DNA of 64,000 nucleotides from positions 3,108,001-3,172,000 of the forward strand of contig NZ_CP141285.1 of assembly GCF_035319885.1 (NCBI RefSeq), read 5' to 3'. The DNA comes from Altererythrobacter sp. H2. GTDB taxonomy: Bacteria > Pseudomonadota > Alphaproteobacteria > Sphingomonadales > Sphingomonadaceae. Below are positions 26,693-35,413 of the stretch, in pieces. The notes beneath the pieces are model-generated. The model made no database searches. It worked only from the letters and a program-made list of their open reading frames with translations, and had not been told where the DNA came from. Positions within the stretch are counted from its first letter, which is position 1. The number at the start of each line of letters is the position of its first letter. A program made the translations under genes and the position numbers.

Positions 26693-28894
26693 ATGAACCG
26701 CACGACCTTTTTCCGGTCACTGTCCGTCGCAGCACTGGCCGCAGGAATGGCCCTTGCCCCGCAAGCAGCCTCCGCAACGGCCCAGACCACCGCCACCCAG
26801 AACGAGGAACCCACCAGCGTGACCACACCGGCTCCTGCCGCCCCTCCCGTCGCCGAGCAGCGCGCACATTCCTATAGCCATCACGGGATCACCATCTCCG
26901 ACCCGTACAACTGGCTGCACGACAAATCCTATCCGGTGGTCGATGACAAGGACGTGCTGGCCTATCTCGAGGCGGAGAACGCCTGGTTTGAAGCGCGGAT
27001 GGCCCCGCACAAGGCCATGGTCGACTCCCTGTTCGAGGAGATGAAGGGGCGGATCAAGGAAGACGACAGCACCGTTCCCCAGAAGGATGGCGATTTCCTC
27101 TACTGGTCGAAGTTCGACGAGGGGCAGGAATACCGCAAATGGTATCGCAAGCCGGTGGCAGGCGGGCCGGACCAGCTGCTGCTCGACGAGAACCAGCTGG
27201 CCGAAGGACAGGAGTACTTCCGGCTGGGAGCCCTGTCGGTCAGCCAGAACGGGCGCTTCCTGGCCTATTCGACCGACACCAACGGTTCGGAACGCTATAC
27301 CGCGCGGATCAAGGATCTCGAGACCGGCGATCTGCTGCCGGACGAGCTCGCCAACCTGCGCGGCGGCCTGACCTGGGTCGCGAATGACACTGCCCTGGTC
27401 TACGGCCCGTCGACCGAGGAGTGGCGCACACTGGAGGCGAAGCTGCATGTGATCGGGACGCCGATCGAGCAGGACGTGACGCTCTATAAGGAAGAAGACC
27501 AGAGCTTCGGGGTGGGCGTTGGCCTGACCGCGCAGGAAGACTGGCTGGTGATCGCCACCGGCGACAACGAAACCAGCGAAGTGCGGCTGGTGCGTGCCGA
27601 CAATCCCACGGGCGAGCAGATCCTCGTCAGACCCCGCCAGAAAGGTGTCGAATACGATGTCGATGTGCGCACGGAGAACGGAAAAGCTACGCTGTTCGTC
27701 CACACCAACGACGCGCACGTCAATTTCCGCCTCGCCACCGCGTCGCTCGACAAGCCCGGTGAATGGACCACGCTGATCGAGGGGTCGGACGAATTCTACC
27801 TGACCGGCTTTGATCTCTACAAGGATTTCTACGTCACCGAGGGGCGTCTCAATGGCCTCGACCAGATCCAGCTGCGCGACTACCGCAAGGCCGCCGACGT
27901 GACACCGATCCCGTTCCCTGAAGCCAGCTACGACGCCGGCCTTGGCAACAACCCGGAATACGATGTCAGCAAGTTGCGGCTGGTCTACGAAAGCATGGTG
28001 ACGCCGGATTCTGTCTATGATTACGACGTCAGAACCGGAAAGCTTGACCTGCTCAAGCAGCAGGAAATCCCCAGCGGTTACGACCCCTCGCTCTACAAGA
28101 CCGAGCGCCTGATGGTTACCGCGCGTGACGGTACGCAGGTGCCGGTGAGTGTGCTGATGCGCAAAGACCGGCAGATGGGCGGCCCGCTGCATCTCTACGC
28201 CTACGGTGCCTACGGCTATGCCGTGCCACCGGGGTTCTCGACCGCGCGGCTCAGCCTGGTCGACCGCGGCGTGGCCTATGCCATCGCCCATATCCGCGGC
28301 GGGGACGATCTTGGCCGGCGCTGGTACCTGCAGGGCAAGCTCAACGAACGGACCAACACCTTCAACGACTTCGTCGATGCGGCCAAGGGGCTGATTGACC
28401 AGGGCTACACCGCCAGGGGCAAGGTCAGCGCCAGCGGCGGCTCCGCCGGCGGCGAGCTGATGGGCGTTGTGGTCAACACCGATCCCGACCTGTGGGGCGC
28501 GGTGGTGGCGCACGTGCCATTTGTCGATGTGCTGAACACCATGCTCGATGAAAGCCTGCCGCTGACCCCGGGCGAGTGGCCCGAATGGGGCAATCCGATT
28601 CTCAGCAAGCAGGCCTTTGCCTACATTCTCAGTTATTCGCCTTACGACCAGGTGATCGCGCAGAACTATCCGCCGCTACTGGTCACCGCCGGATTGAACG
28701 ATCCGCGCGTGACCTACTGGGAACCGGCCAAGTGGGTGGCCAAACTGCGCGCAACCAAGACCGATTCCAATGAGCTTCTGCTCAAGACCAACATGGGCGC
28801 AGGCCACGGGGGCAAGTCGGGCCGGTTCGCTTCGCTCTATGAGACGGCGGAGGAGTTTGCCTTCATCCTGTGGCAGTTGGGCCTGACGAAATAA
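26693..28894 (+). CDS. Oligopeptidase B-like S9 prolyl oligopeptidase, exported
   Basis: This is a 733-residue serine peptidase of the S9A family. It begins with a signal peptide (FRSLSVAALAAGMALAPQAASA) and a Thr/Pro linker, so it acts in the periplasm. A seven-bladed propeller (about 60-450) precedes the alpha/beta-hydrolase domain. The nucleophile Ser is in SASGGSAGGELMG, the Asp in TAGLNDPRVTYWEP and the His in GAGHGGKSGR; the HIRGGDDLGRRWYLQGK segment is typical of oligopeptidase B, which cleaves short peptides after basic residues. Confidence 0.93.
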   Translation: MNRTTFFRSLSVAALAAGMALAPQAASATAQTTATQNEEPTSVTTPAPAAPPVAEQRAHSYSHHGITISDPYNWLHDKSYPVVDDKDVLAYLEAENAWFEARMAPHKAMVDSLFEEMKGRIKEDDSTVPQKDGDFLYWSKFDEGQEYRKWYRKPVAGGPDQLLLDENQLAEGQEYFRLGALSVSQNGRFLAYSTDTNGSERYTARIKDLETGDLLPDELANLRGGLTWVANDTALVYGPSTEEWRTLEAKLHVIGTPIEQDVTLYKEEDQSFGVGVGLTAQEDWLVIATGDNETSEVRLVRADNPTGEQILVRPRQKGVEYDVDVRTENGKATLFVHTNDAHVNFRLATASLDKPGEWTTLIEGSDEFYLTGFDLYKDFYVTEGRLNGLDQIQLRDYRKAADVTPIPFPEASYDAGLGNNPEYDVSKLRLVYESMVTPDSVYDYDVRTGKLDLLKQQEIPSGYDPSLYKTERLMVTARDGTQVPVSVLMRKDRQMGGPLHLYAYGAYGYAVPPGFSTARLSLVDRGVAYAIAHIRGGDDLGRRWYLQGKLNERTNTFNDFVDAAKGLIDQGYTARGKVSASGGSAGGELMGVVVNTDPDLWGAVVAHVPFVDVLNTMLDESLPLTPGEWPEWGNPILSKQAFAYILSYSPYDQVIAQNYPPLLVTAGLNDPRVTYWEPAKWVAKLRATKTDSNELLLKTNMGAGHGGKSGRFASLYETAEEFAFILWQLGLTK

Positions 28895-28908
28895 GCTACC
28901 CGTCAGGA

Positions 28909-28976
28909 CCGTTCGCCTCGAGCCCGGTCGAGAGGCAATTCGCCGCAGGTGTCTCGACTACGCTCGACACCAACGG
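28909..28976. repeat. Intergenic REP-like inverted repeat (GTCGAG family), second copy
   Basis: The left arm CCGTTCGCCTCGAGCCCGG and the right arm ending ACTACGCTCGACACCAACGG form an imperfect inverted repeat around a short AT-richer centre. It is the same element type as at 4031-4096. Again the final AACGG continues into AGG, making the ribosome site of the following TTG-start gene. Confidence 0.75.
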
Positions 28977-28985
28977 AGGCTGGAC

Positions 28986-29402
28986 TTGAAATTCACCCGC
29001 ACCTTCACCGCTGGCCCGGAACACATCGACGTGATGGGCCACGTCAACAACGCGGTGTGGGTGCAATGGGTGCAGGACATGGCGACTGCACACTGGGATG
29101 CGTTCGCCGCGCCCGATCATGCGCGCGATTTCGTCTGGCTCGTGGTGCGGCACGAGATCGATTATCGCGGCAATATCGGTCTCGGAGAAAGTGTGACCGG
29201 GGAAACCTGGATTCCAGGCGATCCGCGCGGGGCGACTTCGCTCCGCCGGGTCGATTTCCGCAATGCGACAGGGAAGGTAATCGTCTCGGCCGCGACGACC
29301 TGGGCCATGCTCGACCGTTCCACCGGCCGGCCGGCGCGCGTGACGGCGGCGGTGATCGCCCCCTTTCAGGCCGGCAGGAACGATCCGGCCGCTGGCCCAT
29401 GA
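28986..29402 (+). CDS. Hotdog-fold acyl-CoA thioesterase (4HBT type)
   Basis: This 138-residue protein hydrolyses an acyl-CoA thioester. The catalytic Asp and hotdog helix are in GPEHIDVMGHVNNAVWVQWVQD, the 4-hydroxybenzoyl-CoA thioesterase/YbgC pattern. The central strands include VVRHEIDYRGNIGLGESV. The start is TTG at 28986, placed by the AACGGAGG ribosome site that ends seven bases upstream; there is no nearby in-frame ATG before the conserved region. Substrate unknown. Confidence 0.88.
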   Translation: MKFTRTFTAGPEHIDVMGHVNNAVWVQWVQDMATAHWDAFAAPDHARDFVWLVVRHEIDYRGNIGLGESVTGETWIPGDPRGATSLRRVDFRNATGKVIVSAATTWAMLDRSTGRPARVTAAVIAPFQAGRNDPAAGP

Positions 29403-29424
29403 CGCGCTGCACGCCTACCCTTCG

Positions 29425-29443
29425 AATGTCACCAGAATGTCAT
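29425..29443 (+). promoter_or_regulatory. PHO box upstream of the phosphate porin gene
   Basis: Two TGTCA half-sites start at 29427 and 29438, exactly eleven bases apart, as in PhoB direct-repeat boxes. Ten bases after the second half-site is a -10-like TAGGGG (29454). The first gene downstream is an OprP-type porin, which fits PhoB activation under phosphate starvation. Confidence 0.8.
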
Positions 29444-29502
29444 ATAATCCTCATAGGGGCGTCGCACTCAGGTAGTATTTTAGTCTGGAAAGCGTAACCC
29501 AA

Positions 29503-30885
29503 ATGAAACACGCAGTTTTCGCCTCCGCATTGGCGCTGGCTGTCGCAGGTGGCTGGGCCATGCCCGCTGCGGCCCAATCGGCGGAAAGCCTCAGCGTACA
29601 GCAGGAACTGGCCGCCATGCGGGCCGAGATGCAGCGGATGTCCGCGCGCATCGACCAGCTCGAGGGCGAACTGGCTGCAGCAGAGGCCAAGGCGGACGCT
29701 GCGACAGCGACGGCCACGAGCGCACAGGCTGCCGCCACGGCTGCTCAGGCCGCCAGCGCCAAGGCACCCGCTATCGCATTCAAGGGCGCGCCCGAAGTGA
29801 AGGGCGACAAGGGCTGGACCTTCAAGCCGCGCGGCCGGCTGCAGTTCGACGCGGGCACCGTTTCCTCGCCCGACGGGACAGGCCAGGGCGACGGTTTTAC
29901 CAGCGAAGCGCGCCGCATCCGGATCGGTGCCTCGGGCGACATGCCGGGCGGGTTCGGCTACAAGTTCGAAGTCGATTTCGCGGGCAGCGACGTTGCCGTG
30001 ACCGACGCCATCATTTCCTATGACGCGGGTGGCGGGCTGACCGTCTCGGCCGGACAGATGAACAACTTCCAGTCGCTGGAAGAGCTGAGCAGCAGCCTGC
30101 ATACCAGCATGATCGAGCGCGCCGCCTTCACCGATGCCTTCGGTTTCCAGCGCCAGGTCGGCATCGCGGCGGAATGGTCCGGCGGGGACGTGCTGGTCCA
30201 GGCGGGGCTGTTCGGCGACAACATGGATAACCTGCCCAGCAAGCGGCGGGGGGTCGACGGGCGGCTGGTCTACATGCCGAAGATCGGGAAGGCCCAGCTG
30301 CACCTGGGCGCTTCGGCCCATTACAAGGATCTGCCCGCCGGCAGCACCGTGCGGTACCGCCAGCGCCCGCTGGTTCACTTCACCCCGGACCGGTTCGTCG
30401 ATACCCGCGGCCTCGCCGCTTCGAGCGAGATCGGGCTGGGCCTCGAAGGCGCAATGATTTCCGGCCCGTTTCACGTGGCGGCCGAAGGGTTCTGGCAAAA
30501 CGCGAACCGCCCGGCCGGGCTGACAGACCCCACCTTCTTTGGCGGCTATGCCGAAGTCGGCGTGTTCCTGACCAAGGGCGACACGCGCGGCTACAAGGAC
30601 GGCAAGTTCGACCGGACCAAGCCGAGGAGTCCGGTTGGCTCCGGCGGCACGGGCTCGCTGCAGCTCAATGCACGCTACGATTACCTCGACCTCAGCGATG
30701 CCGGGATTCTCGGCGGGACGCAGAATGGCTACCTGCTCTCGCTCGTATGGAAGCCGACCGAATATACCATGCTGCTCGCGAACTACGGGCGGCTGGAATA
30801 TGACAACGCCGCGCTCGCCATCCCGGTCGGGGACCGCTCCTACGGCGTCGACGCCTTCGGCGTGCGAGCGCAGATCGACTTCTGA
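29503..30885 (+). CDS. Phosphate-selective porin (OprP/OprO family)
   Basis: This is a 460-residue outer-membrane trimeric porin for phosphate or polyphosphate. A signal peptide (AVFASALALAVAGGWAMPAAAQ) is followed by a coiled-coil segment of about 35 residues (VQQELAAMRAEMQRMSARIDQLEGELAAAEA) and an Ala-rich linker, then the barrel with GWTFKPRGRLQFDAG and the C-terminal aromatic strand VRAQIDF. The PHO box upstream and PstS downstream support the function. The expected arginine and lysine ladder cannot be placed without a structure. Confidence 0.92.
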   Translation: MKHAVFASALALAVAGGWAMPAAAQSAESLSVQQELAAMRAEMQRMSARIDQLEGELAAAEAKADAATATATSAQAAATAAQAASAKAPAIAFKGAPEVKGDKGWTFKPRGRLQFDAGTVSSPDGTGQGDGFTSEARRIRIGASGDMPGGFGYKFEVDFAGSDVAVTDAIISYDAGGGLTVSAGQMNNFQSLEELSSSLHTSMIERAAFTDAFGFQRQVGIAAEWSGGDVLVQAGLFGDNMDNLPSKRRGVDGRLVYMPKIGKAQLHLGASAHYKDLPAGSTVRYRQRPLVHFTPDRFVDTRGLAASSEIGLGLEGAMISGPFHVAAEGFWQNANRPAGLTDPTFFGGYAEVGVFLTKGDTRGYKDGKFDRTKPRSPVGSGGTGSLQLNARYDYLDLSDAGILGGTQNGYLLSLVWKPTEYTMLLANYGRLEYDNAALAIPVGDRSYGVDAFGVRAQIDF

Positions 30886-30892
30886 CGGCCAA

Positions 30893-30910
30893 TTGTCATT
30901 TCCGTGTCAT
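30893..30910 (+). promoter_or_regulatory. PHO box upstream of pstS
   Basis: TGTCA half-sites at 30894 and 30905 are eleven bases apart. A -10-like TAACGG (30921) follows the box by ten bases, the same geometry as at the porin promoter. pstS therefore probably has its own PhoB-activated promoter. Confidence 0.8.
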
Positions 30911-30958
30911 AATGGCCCCGTAACGGGCCGCCTAACCATCAAGCAGGGATTTCCGCCC

Positions 30959-32005
30959 ATGAAACTGACCAAGACTTTCGCGTTCCTCGCCATCTCCTCC
31001 CTCGCACTCGCCGCGTGCGACAACACCGGCGGAAGCGGCGGTGCGCGCGATTCGGTGCGCGTGGTCGGCTCTTCGACCGTGTTCCCGTTCGCCAAGAAGG
31101 TGGGCGAACTGTTCGCCCAGGCGAACCCCGGCTTCAAGGCGCCACTGATCGAGTCGACTGGCACGGGCGGCGGCATCAACCTGTTCTGCTCGGGCGTCGG
31201 CCCCAGCACCCCCGATATTGCCAACGCCTCGCGCCGGATGAAGGCGAGCGAGTTCGAAGGCTGCAAGGCCAATGGCGTAACCGATATCATCGAACTCCAG
31301 GTCGGCCTCGACGGTCTGGTGTTCGCCTCGGCGCAAGGCGGCATCCAGCTCAACCTGACCCCGGAAATCGTCTACAAGGCGATTGCCGCGCGCCCCTTCG
31401 GCCAGGAACAGACTGCCCAGACCTGGGCCGATGTCGATCCCTCGCTCCCCGCTGAACCGATCCTGGTCTACGGCCCGCCGTCGACCTCGGGCACCCGCGA
31501 CTCGCTCAAGGAACTGATCCTCGAGGTTGGCTGCAAGACCGATCCTGCCATGGCCGCGCTCAAGGAAAGCGACGAGGACGAATACGACAAGGTCTGCACC
31601 GAAGTCCGCTCCGACGGCAAGTATGTCGACCAGGGTGAACAGGACAATCTGATCGTGCAGAAGATCAGCGGCAACCCCAAGGCCGTCGGCATCTTCGGCT
31701 ATTCCTTCCTCGAGGAAAACAGCAGCAAGGTGCAGGGTCTGCCGGTCAACGGTGCCGCCCCGACCATGGAAAACGTGACCAGCGGCAACTACCCGGCTGC
31801 CCGCGAGATGTTCATCTACGTCAAGCAGGCGCATCTTGAAGCAATCCCGGGTCTCAAGCAGTTCCTCGCCGAATGGGCCCGGAACTGGGGACCGGACGGC
31901 GCGCTGACCAGGATCGGCCTGATTGCCTCGCCGGAAGCCAAGCGCACCGCGATGGAAAAGGCCGCAACCGAATTCACGGTGATGGACGGCAGCGAACTCA
32001 AGTAA
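30959..32005 (+). CDS. pstS: Phosphate-binding lipoprotein PstS
   Basis: This is a 348-residue periplasmic phosphate-binding protein anchored as a lipoprotein (lipobox LALAAC). Conserved ligand segments are VVGSSTVFPFAKKVGE (first Ser/Thr loop), ESTGTGGGINLFCSG (second) and GPPSTSGTRDSLKELIL (third), as in PBP_like2 proteins. It delivers phosphate to the Pst ABC transporter. pstCAB is not in the window, so the permease must be encoded elsewhere. The ATG follows AAGCAGGGA and the gene ends in a strong terminator. Confidence 0.94.
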   Translation: MKLTKTFAFLAISSLALAACDNTGGSGGARDSVRVVGSSTVFPFAKKVGELFAQANPGFKAPLIESTGTGGGINLFCSGVGPSTPDIANASRRMKASEFEGCKANGVTDIIELQVGLDGLVFASAQGGIQLNLTPEIVYKAIAARPFGQEQTAQTWADVDPSLPAEPILVYGPPSTSGTRDSLKELILEVGCKTDPAMAALKESDEDEYDKVCTEVRSDGKYVDQGEQDNLIVQKISGNPKAVGIFGYSFLEENSSKVQGLPVNGAAPTMENVTSGNYPAAREMFIYVKQAHLEAIPGLKQFLAEWARNWGPDGALTRIGLIASPEAKRTAMEKAATEFTVMDGSELK

Positions 32006-32034
32006 GCCGCCAGCCCCGCACTTCCAAAGCCATC

Positions 32035-32073
32035 GACGCCGCCCCGCCATCCGGCCGGGCGGCGTCTTTGTTT
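32035..32073 (+). terminator. Rho-independent terminator after pstS
   Basis: Stem GACGCCGCCC (32035-32044) pairs perfectly with GGGCGGCGTC (32057-32066) around a 12-base loop and is followed by TTTGTTT. The position 30 bases after the pstS stop fits. Confidence 0.93.
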
Positions 32074-32126
32074 GCAATTCGCGTGCTGATGGGCTTGATG
32101 GCAGGCGGGTCGCCGGGAGACAGCAC

Positions 32127-33317
32127 TTGGTCCGGCAAGCAGCGCGGATTGCGGGGATTGTCCTGCTCATTCTTGTTATCGGGGTCGCCCTTGCCTGGGC
32201 CACCTCGCCCGATCCGCGCGGCAATCGCGCCAGCTTCGAAGCCGAACCGCTAACACCGGTGATTGCTCCGCTGGACGAAGCATTTACGCTGGCGCAGCGC
32301 CAGCGTTCCGATGGCAGCATCGCGACCTATCTGGTTATCGGCCTGGAACGGGACGTAGTCCGCGGTATCGACCTGGCGGCTCTTGGTGCCGAACCGCTGG
32401 CCGATCCGTTTGCCGCGCTCGCTTCGCTCCCGGCCGAAGCGGCGCGTCCGGCCACGCTGGCGGAACAACCGATCCTGACCTTCTCGATCGCAGACCTGCT
32501 CCCCGCCGCTGGCCCCGGCACCCGGCATGTGGCCACCGGCACCAACATTGCCGCCCATGCCGAAGAAGCGGGCAGCGACACAGTGTTCCAGTTCCCCAAG
32601 TTCGGCGCGGCCAGCCCCGCCCTCACCACTGTCCGGGCAGGCGACGACGTGCTGCTCGATTACGAGGTGGAACTGTGCATGCGGTTCGACCGGCCGGTGG
32701 CCAGCGCCAGCGATTTCGACGCGGCGCAGAAAGGCCTGTTCCTGTGCGGCGATTTTACCAATCGGGCCACGCTGGCCCGCATGGCCGATCCGGACAACCT
32801 CGATTCGGGCCGCGGTTTCAGCGACGCCAAGAGCGGGCCGGACTTCTTCCCCTCGGGCGCATTGCTTGTCATCCCGCGCGACTGGCGGGCATTCGTGGAC
32901 CAGGAACGGTTCACCACCACGGTCAACGACCAGCCGCGGCAGGACGCACGCGGCCGCGAAATGACCCTCGATTTCCGCGCGCTCGCCGAAAAGGCGCTGA
33001 GTGAACCGGACCAAGCGCGCTTCGTCTACCGTGAGGCAATGCACCGGCTGGCACCAGCGGGCCGCATTATGCCGGATATGGTGCTGATGTCAGGCACGGC
33101 AGAGGGCGTCATCTTCACCCCGCCGAGCCGGGCCGACATGATCGAAGGCGTGCTCGACTGGGCGCTGGGCGGCGGGCGGCTGGCCCTTCGCCATGCGGTC
33201 ATCGAGCGCTTCATCGCCAACGAACGCAAATCAGGCCACTTTCTCCAGCCGGGCGACAGGGTCGGGTTCGCGTCGACCCACCTCGGCACAATCCACGTCG
33301 ATGTGACGGGGGATTGA
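32127..33317 (+). CDS. Membrane-anchored fumarylacetoacetate-hydrolase-like protein
   Basis: This is a 396-residue protein with an N-terminal membrane helix (IAGIVLLILVIGVALAWA) and a periplasmic domain resembling the FAH/catechol-degradation hydratase fold. Fold motifs include ATGTNIAAHAEEAG, FPKFGAAS, DYEVELCMRFDRPV, FLCGDFTNRATLARM, KSGPDFFPSGALLVI and MSGTAEGVIFTPPS. These carry the usual Glu and Asp metal ligands (Glu-x-Glu pair, Asp). FAH enzymes are normally cytosolic, so the export anchor is unusual. The start is TTG at 32127 after CGGGAGA; there is no ATG before the helix. Substrate unknown. Confidence 0.75.
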   Translation: MVRQAARIAGIVLLILVIGVALAWATSPDPRGNRASFEAEPLTPVIAPLDEAFTLAQRQRSDGSIATYLVIGLERDVVRGIDLAALGAEPLADPFAALASLPAEAARPATLAEQPILTFSIADLLPAAGPGTRHVATGTNIAAHAEEAGSDTVFQFPKFGAASPALTTVRAGDDVLLDYEVELCMRFDRPVASASDFDAAQKGLFLCGDFTNRATLARMADPDNLDSGRGFSDAKSGPDFFPSGALLVIPRDWRAFVDQERFTTTVNDQPRQDARGREMTLDFRALAEKALSEPDQARFVYREAMHRLAPAGRIMPDMVLMSGTAEGVIFTPPSRADMIEGVLDWALGGGRLALRHAVIERFIANERKSGHFLQPGDRVGFASTHLGTIHVDVTGD

Positions 33318-33365
33318 ACCACCGCGCCATTGCGCCGGCCGCAAGACGCGCTAGACCTCCTGTCC

Positions 33366-34514
33366 ATGAGCGAGCGCAAGCTGCAGGCCTGGCAGGCCGC
33401 CGGGCTGATTGACCGGGAAACCGCAACCCGCATCCGCGCGTGGGAAGCAGCGCACAGCCGCCCGCTCGGCCTGTGGGCGGCGATCGGCATCGGCGCACTG
33501 GCAATTGGCCTCGGGATCATTTCCGTCGTCGCCGCCAATTGGGAAGAGGTGCCCGGGACGCTCCGCCTCGCGCTCCATCTGTTGCTGATGGCCGGGCTGG
33601 GCGGCTTCCTAGCCCTGCGCGGCGATGCGCTGGAGCGTGACCATCCCTGGGAGCTGGAAGCCGCACTGTTCGTGCTCGCCATCCTCGGCATGGCCTTCTT
33701 CGGGCACATCGGGCAGGTTTACCAGACCAGTTCCCCGCTGTGGCAGCCGCTCGCCACCTGGCTGGCCCTGTTCGGCCCCTTGCTGCTGCTTCGCGGCCAG
33801 AGCTGGGCGACTGCGGCGCTGCTGTTCGGCACGATCCTGTACACGGTGTGGGACTATGCCGTGGCGGCAGGCCCCCGGCTGTTCGACGCTCAGCAGGCTG
33901 ACGTGCTGCTGGTCGCACGCGTCGCGCTGGTCACTGCCCTGCCCGTGCTGCTGGCACCGCTGGGTGGCTGGATGCGCGGGCGCAGCACCCGACAATCCTT
34001 CTGGAAGCGGCTCGAGCAGCTTGGCCTTGCCTATGCCGTGGGCGGTGCCTCGCTGGTGACGATCATCGCCGGGGTCGAGCACTTCGGGGGCGGCCTTCTG
34101 GGTATCGCCGCCCAGAGCGAGCGGGGCGGCATCGCCCTGGTGGCCGGTGCACTGGTGGCCTGGGCACGGCCGGGGCGTTCCGGGCAAGCCGCCGGGCTGG
34201 TGCTGGCAGGAGCAGGGATCGTGTGCTTTCTCGCCTTCCTCCTGTCCGGCAGCCAGGCTGGTGCCGGAATCCTGTTCATGGCCCTGTGGGTGGGAATCGC
34301 GGCAGCCGCGCTCCATGCGGGCTGGCGCGGCGTATTCCAGCTCGCGGTTGCGGTCATCGCCCTGCGCCTGATCGTCCTGAGCTTCGAACTGGCGAGCGAC
34401 CTGCTGACCAGCGGCTTCGGGCTGATCATGGCCGGCTTGCTGATCCTGGCCATTGCCTTTGCCGCAGTGCGGATCTCGCGCACCTTCGCCCCGCCGAAGG
34501 AGGACGAACAATGA
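33366..34514 (+). CDS. DUF2157-type polytopic membrane protein
   Basis: This is a 382-residue inner-membrane protein with about ten helices. The cytosolic N-terminus (ERKLQAWQAAGLIDRETATRIRAWE) and GLWAAIGIGALAIGLGIISVVAANWEEVP are characteristic of DUF2157. Function is unknown. Its stop overlaps the start of the GDYXXLXY protein gene, a partnership frequently seen for this domain. Confidence 0.85.
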   Translation: MSERKLQAWQAAGLIDRETATRIRAWEAAHSRPLGLWAAIGIGALAIGLGIISVVAANWEEVPGTLRLALHLLLMAGLGGFLALRGDALERDHPWELEAALFVLAILGMAFFGHIGQVYQTSSPLWQPLATWLALFGPLLLLRGQSWATAALLFGTILYTVWDYAVAAGPRLFDAQQADVLLVARVALVTALPVLLAPLGGWMRGRSTRQSFWKRLEQLGLAYAVGGASLVTIIAGVEHFGGGLLGIAAQSERGGIALVAGALVAWARPGRSGQAAGLVLAGAGIVCFLAFLLSGSQAGAGILFMALWVGIAAAALHAGWRGVFQLAVAVIALRLIVLSFELASDLLTSGFGLIMAGLLILAIAFAAVRISRTFAPPKEDEQ

Positions 34515-35080
34515 GCCGCCGCCTCGCGTCGCTGCTTGCCCTCGCCCTCCCTATGGTGGGGCTGGCCGGGCTGTGGGCCTCGACCGACTACTGGCACCGG
34601 AAGGGGACCGACTGGCTTGTGCCGGTCGAGGGTTACGACCCCCGTGACCTTTTGCGCGGGCATTATGTCGAGTTCCGCTATGCCTGGCCCGGAGCGGAGG
34701 CGGTTAACGCATGGGAAACCGGGAGTACTGCGGAAGGTCCCGCGCCCGCCGGTTATCCCTTCGGCGGCTGCATTGACGGCGAAGCTCCGGAAATCGACCG
34801 GGTCGTTCGGCTGGGCAGTGAGGCAGAGCGCGCCGCCTGCCCGCAGGTCCTGGCTCCCGATCCGGCCACGCTGAACGGCTATCCCGATCTGCCGCGCAAC
34901 GGCAGGCTCTACATTCCGCAGACCGCCGGGGCGCGGCTGGAAGCGCAACTGCGCAATCCCGACCTGCAGGGAATGATGCGGGTTCGCCTGCGAACGGACG
35001 GAACGGTCACACCGCTGGAACTGACCTTCGGCCCGCGTTCAACCGAAACTGGAATGGGCGCGGACGCCGGGGACCGCTAG
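34511..35080 (+). CDS. GDYXXLXY-family membrane-anchored protein
   Basis: This is a 189-residue protein with one N-terminal helix (LASLLALALPMVGLAGLWA), then a periplasmic domain. The motif DLLRGHYVEFRY is a variant of the GDYXXLXY signature that names the family. It starts with ATGA overlap at the DUF2157 stop, and the two are probably a complex. No enzymatic residues are evident. Confidence 0.82.
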   Translation: MSRRLASLLALALPMVGLAGLWASTDYWHRKGTDWLVPVEGYDPRDLLRGHYVEFRYAWPGAEAVNAWETGSTAEGPAPAGYPFGGCIDGEAPEIDRVVRLGSEAERAACPQVLAPDPATLNGYPDLPRNGRLYIPQTAGARLEAQLRNPDLQGMMRVRLRTDGTVTPLELTFGPRSTETGMGADAGDR

Positions 35081-35092
35081 CCTGGGCTTGTC

Positions 35093-35353
35093 TTACCGGT
35101 GCCCCGGATCGCTGCCGGCCGCAACGTCGGGCAGCGCCGCCTGATCCGCCCCGTCAGCCGGGCCGCCACGCAGGACGAAGCGGCGATCACAATAGCCGCA
35201 GTCGACGTACCCGTGCTCGTCTATCTGCAGCCAGACCTTGGGATGGCCCAGCGCCGCCGGGCGGAACCGGGCACCGCCGCGAATGGCGCTTGCCCCGTCG
35301 CAGCTGACGCGGGTGTGATCGACGAGGATGGTTTCGGGCGGCGGGATGGTCAT
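35093..35353 (-). CDS. Zinc-finger (zf-CHCC) domain protein
   Basis: This 86-residue protein has the CHCC zinc-binding pattern: Cys in RVSCDG, His in LGHPKVWLQ, and the pair in [11 protein letters not shown]. The domain is shared with the NDUFS6 subunit of complex I and small bacterial proteins. The His and the two Cys of [11 protein letters not shown] are separated as expected. A role in respiratory complex assembly is possible but not shown. Confidence 0.82.
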   Translation of the reverse strand: MTIPPPETILVDHTRVSCDGASAIRGGARFRPAALGHPKVWLQIDEHGYVDCGYCDRRFVLRGGPADGADQAALPDVAAGSDPGHR

Positions 35354-35413
35354 GGACAGCCCCGTTAATCGCTCGGCCCCGTCTGTGCAATGCGCCTGCG
35401 CAGCATCATGCGA

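Noticed and set aside
26717-28513. 598-codon minus-strand frame opposite oligopeptidase B
   Set aside because: The plus strand carries the complete Ser-Asp-His triad; this is antisense noise.
29443-29448. TATAAT hexamer as the porin -10 box
   Set aside because: It directly abuts the PHO box, leaving no room for the usual ten-base gap; TAGGGG at 29454 has the same spacing as the pstS promoter.
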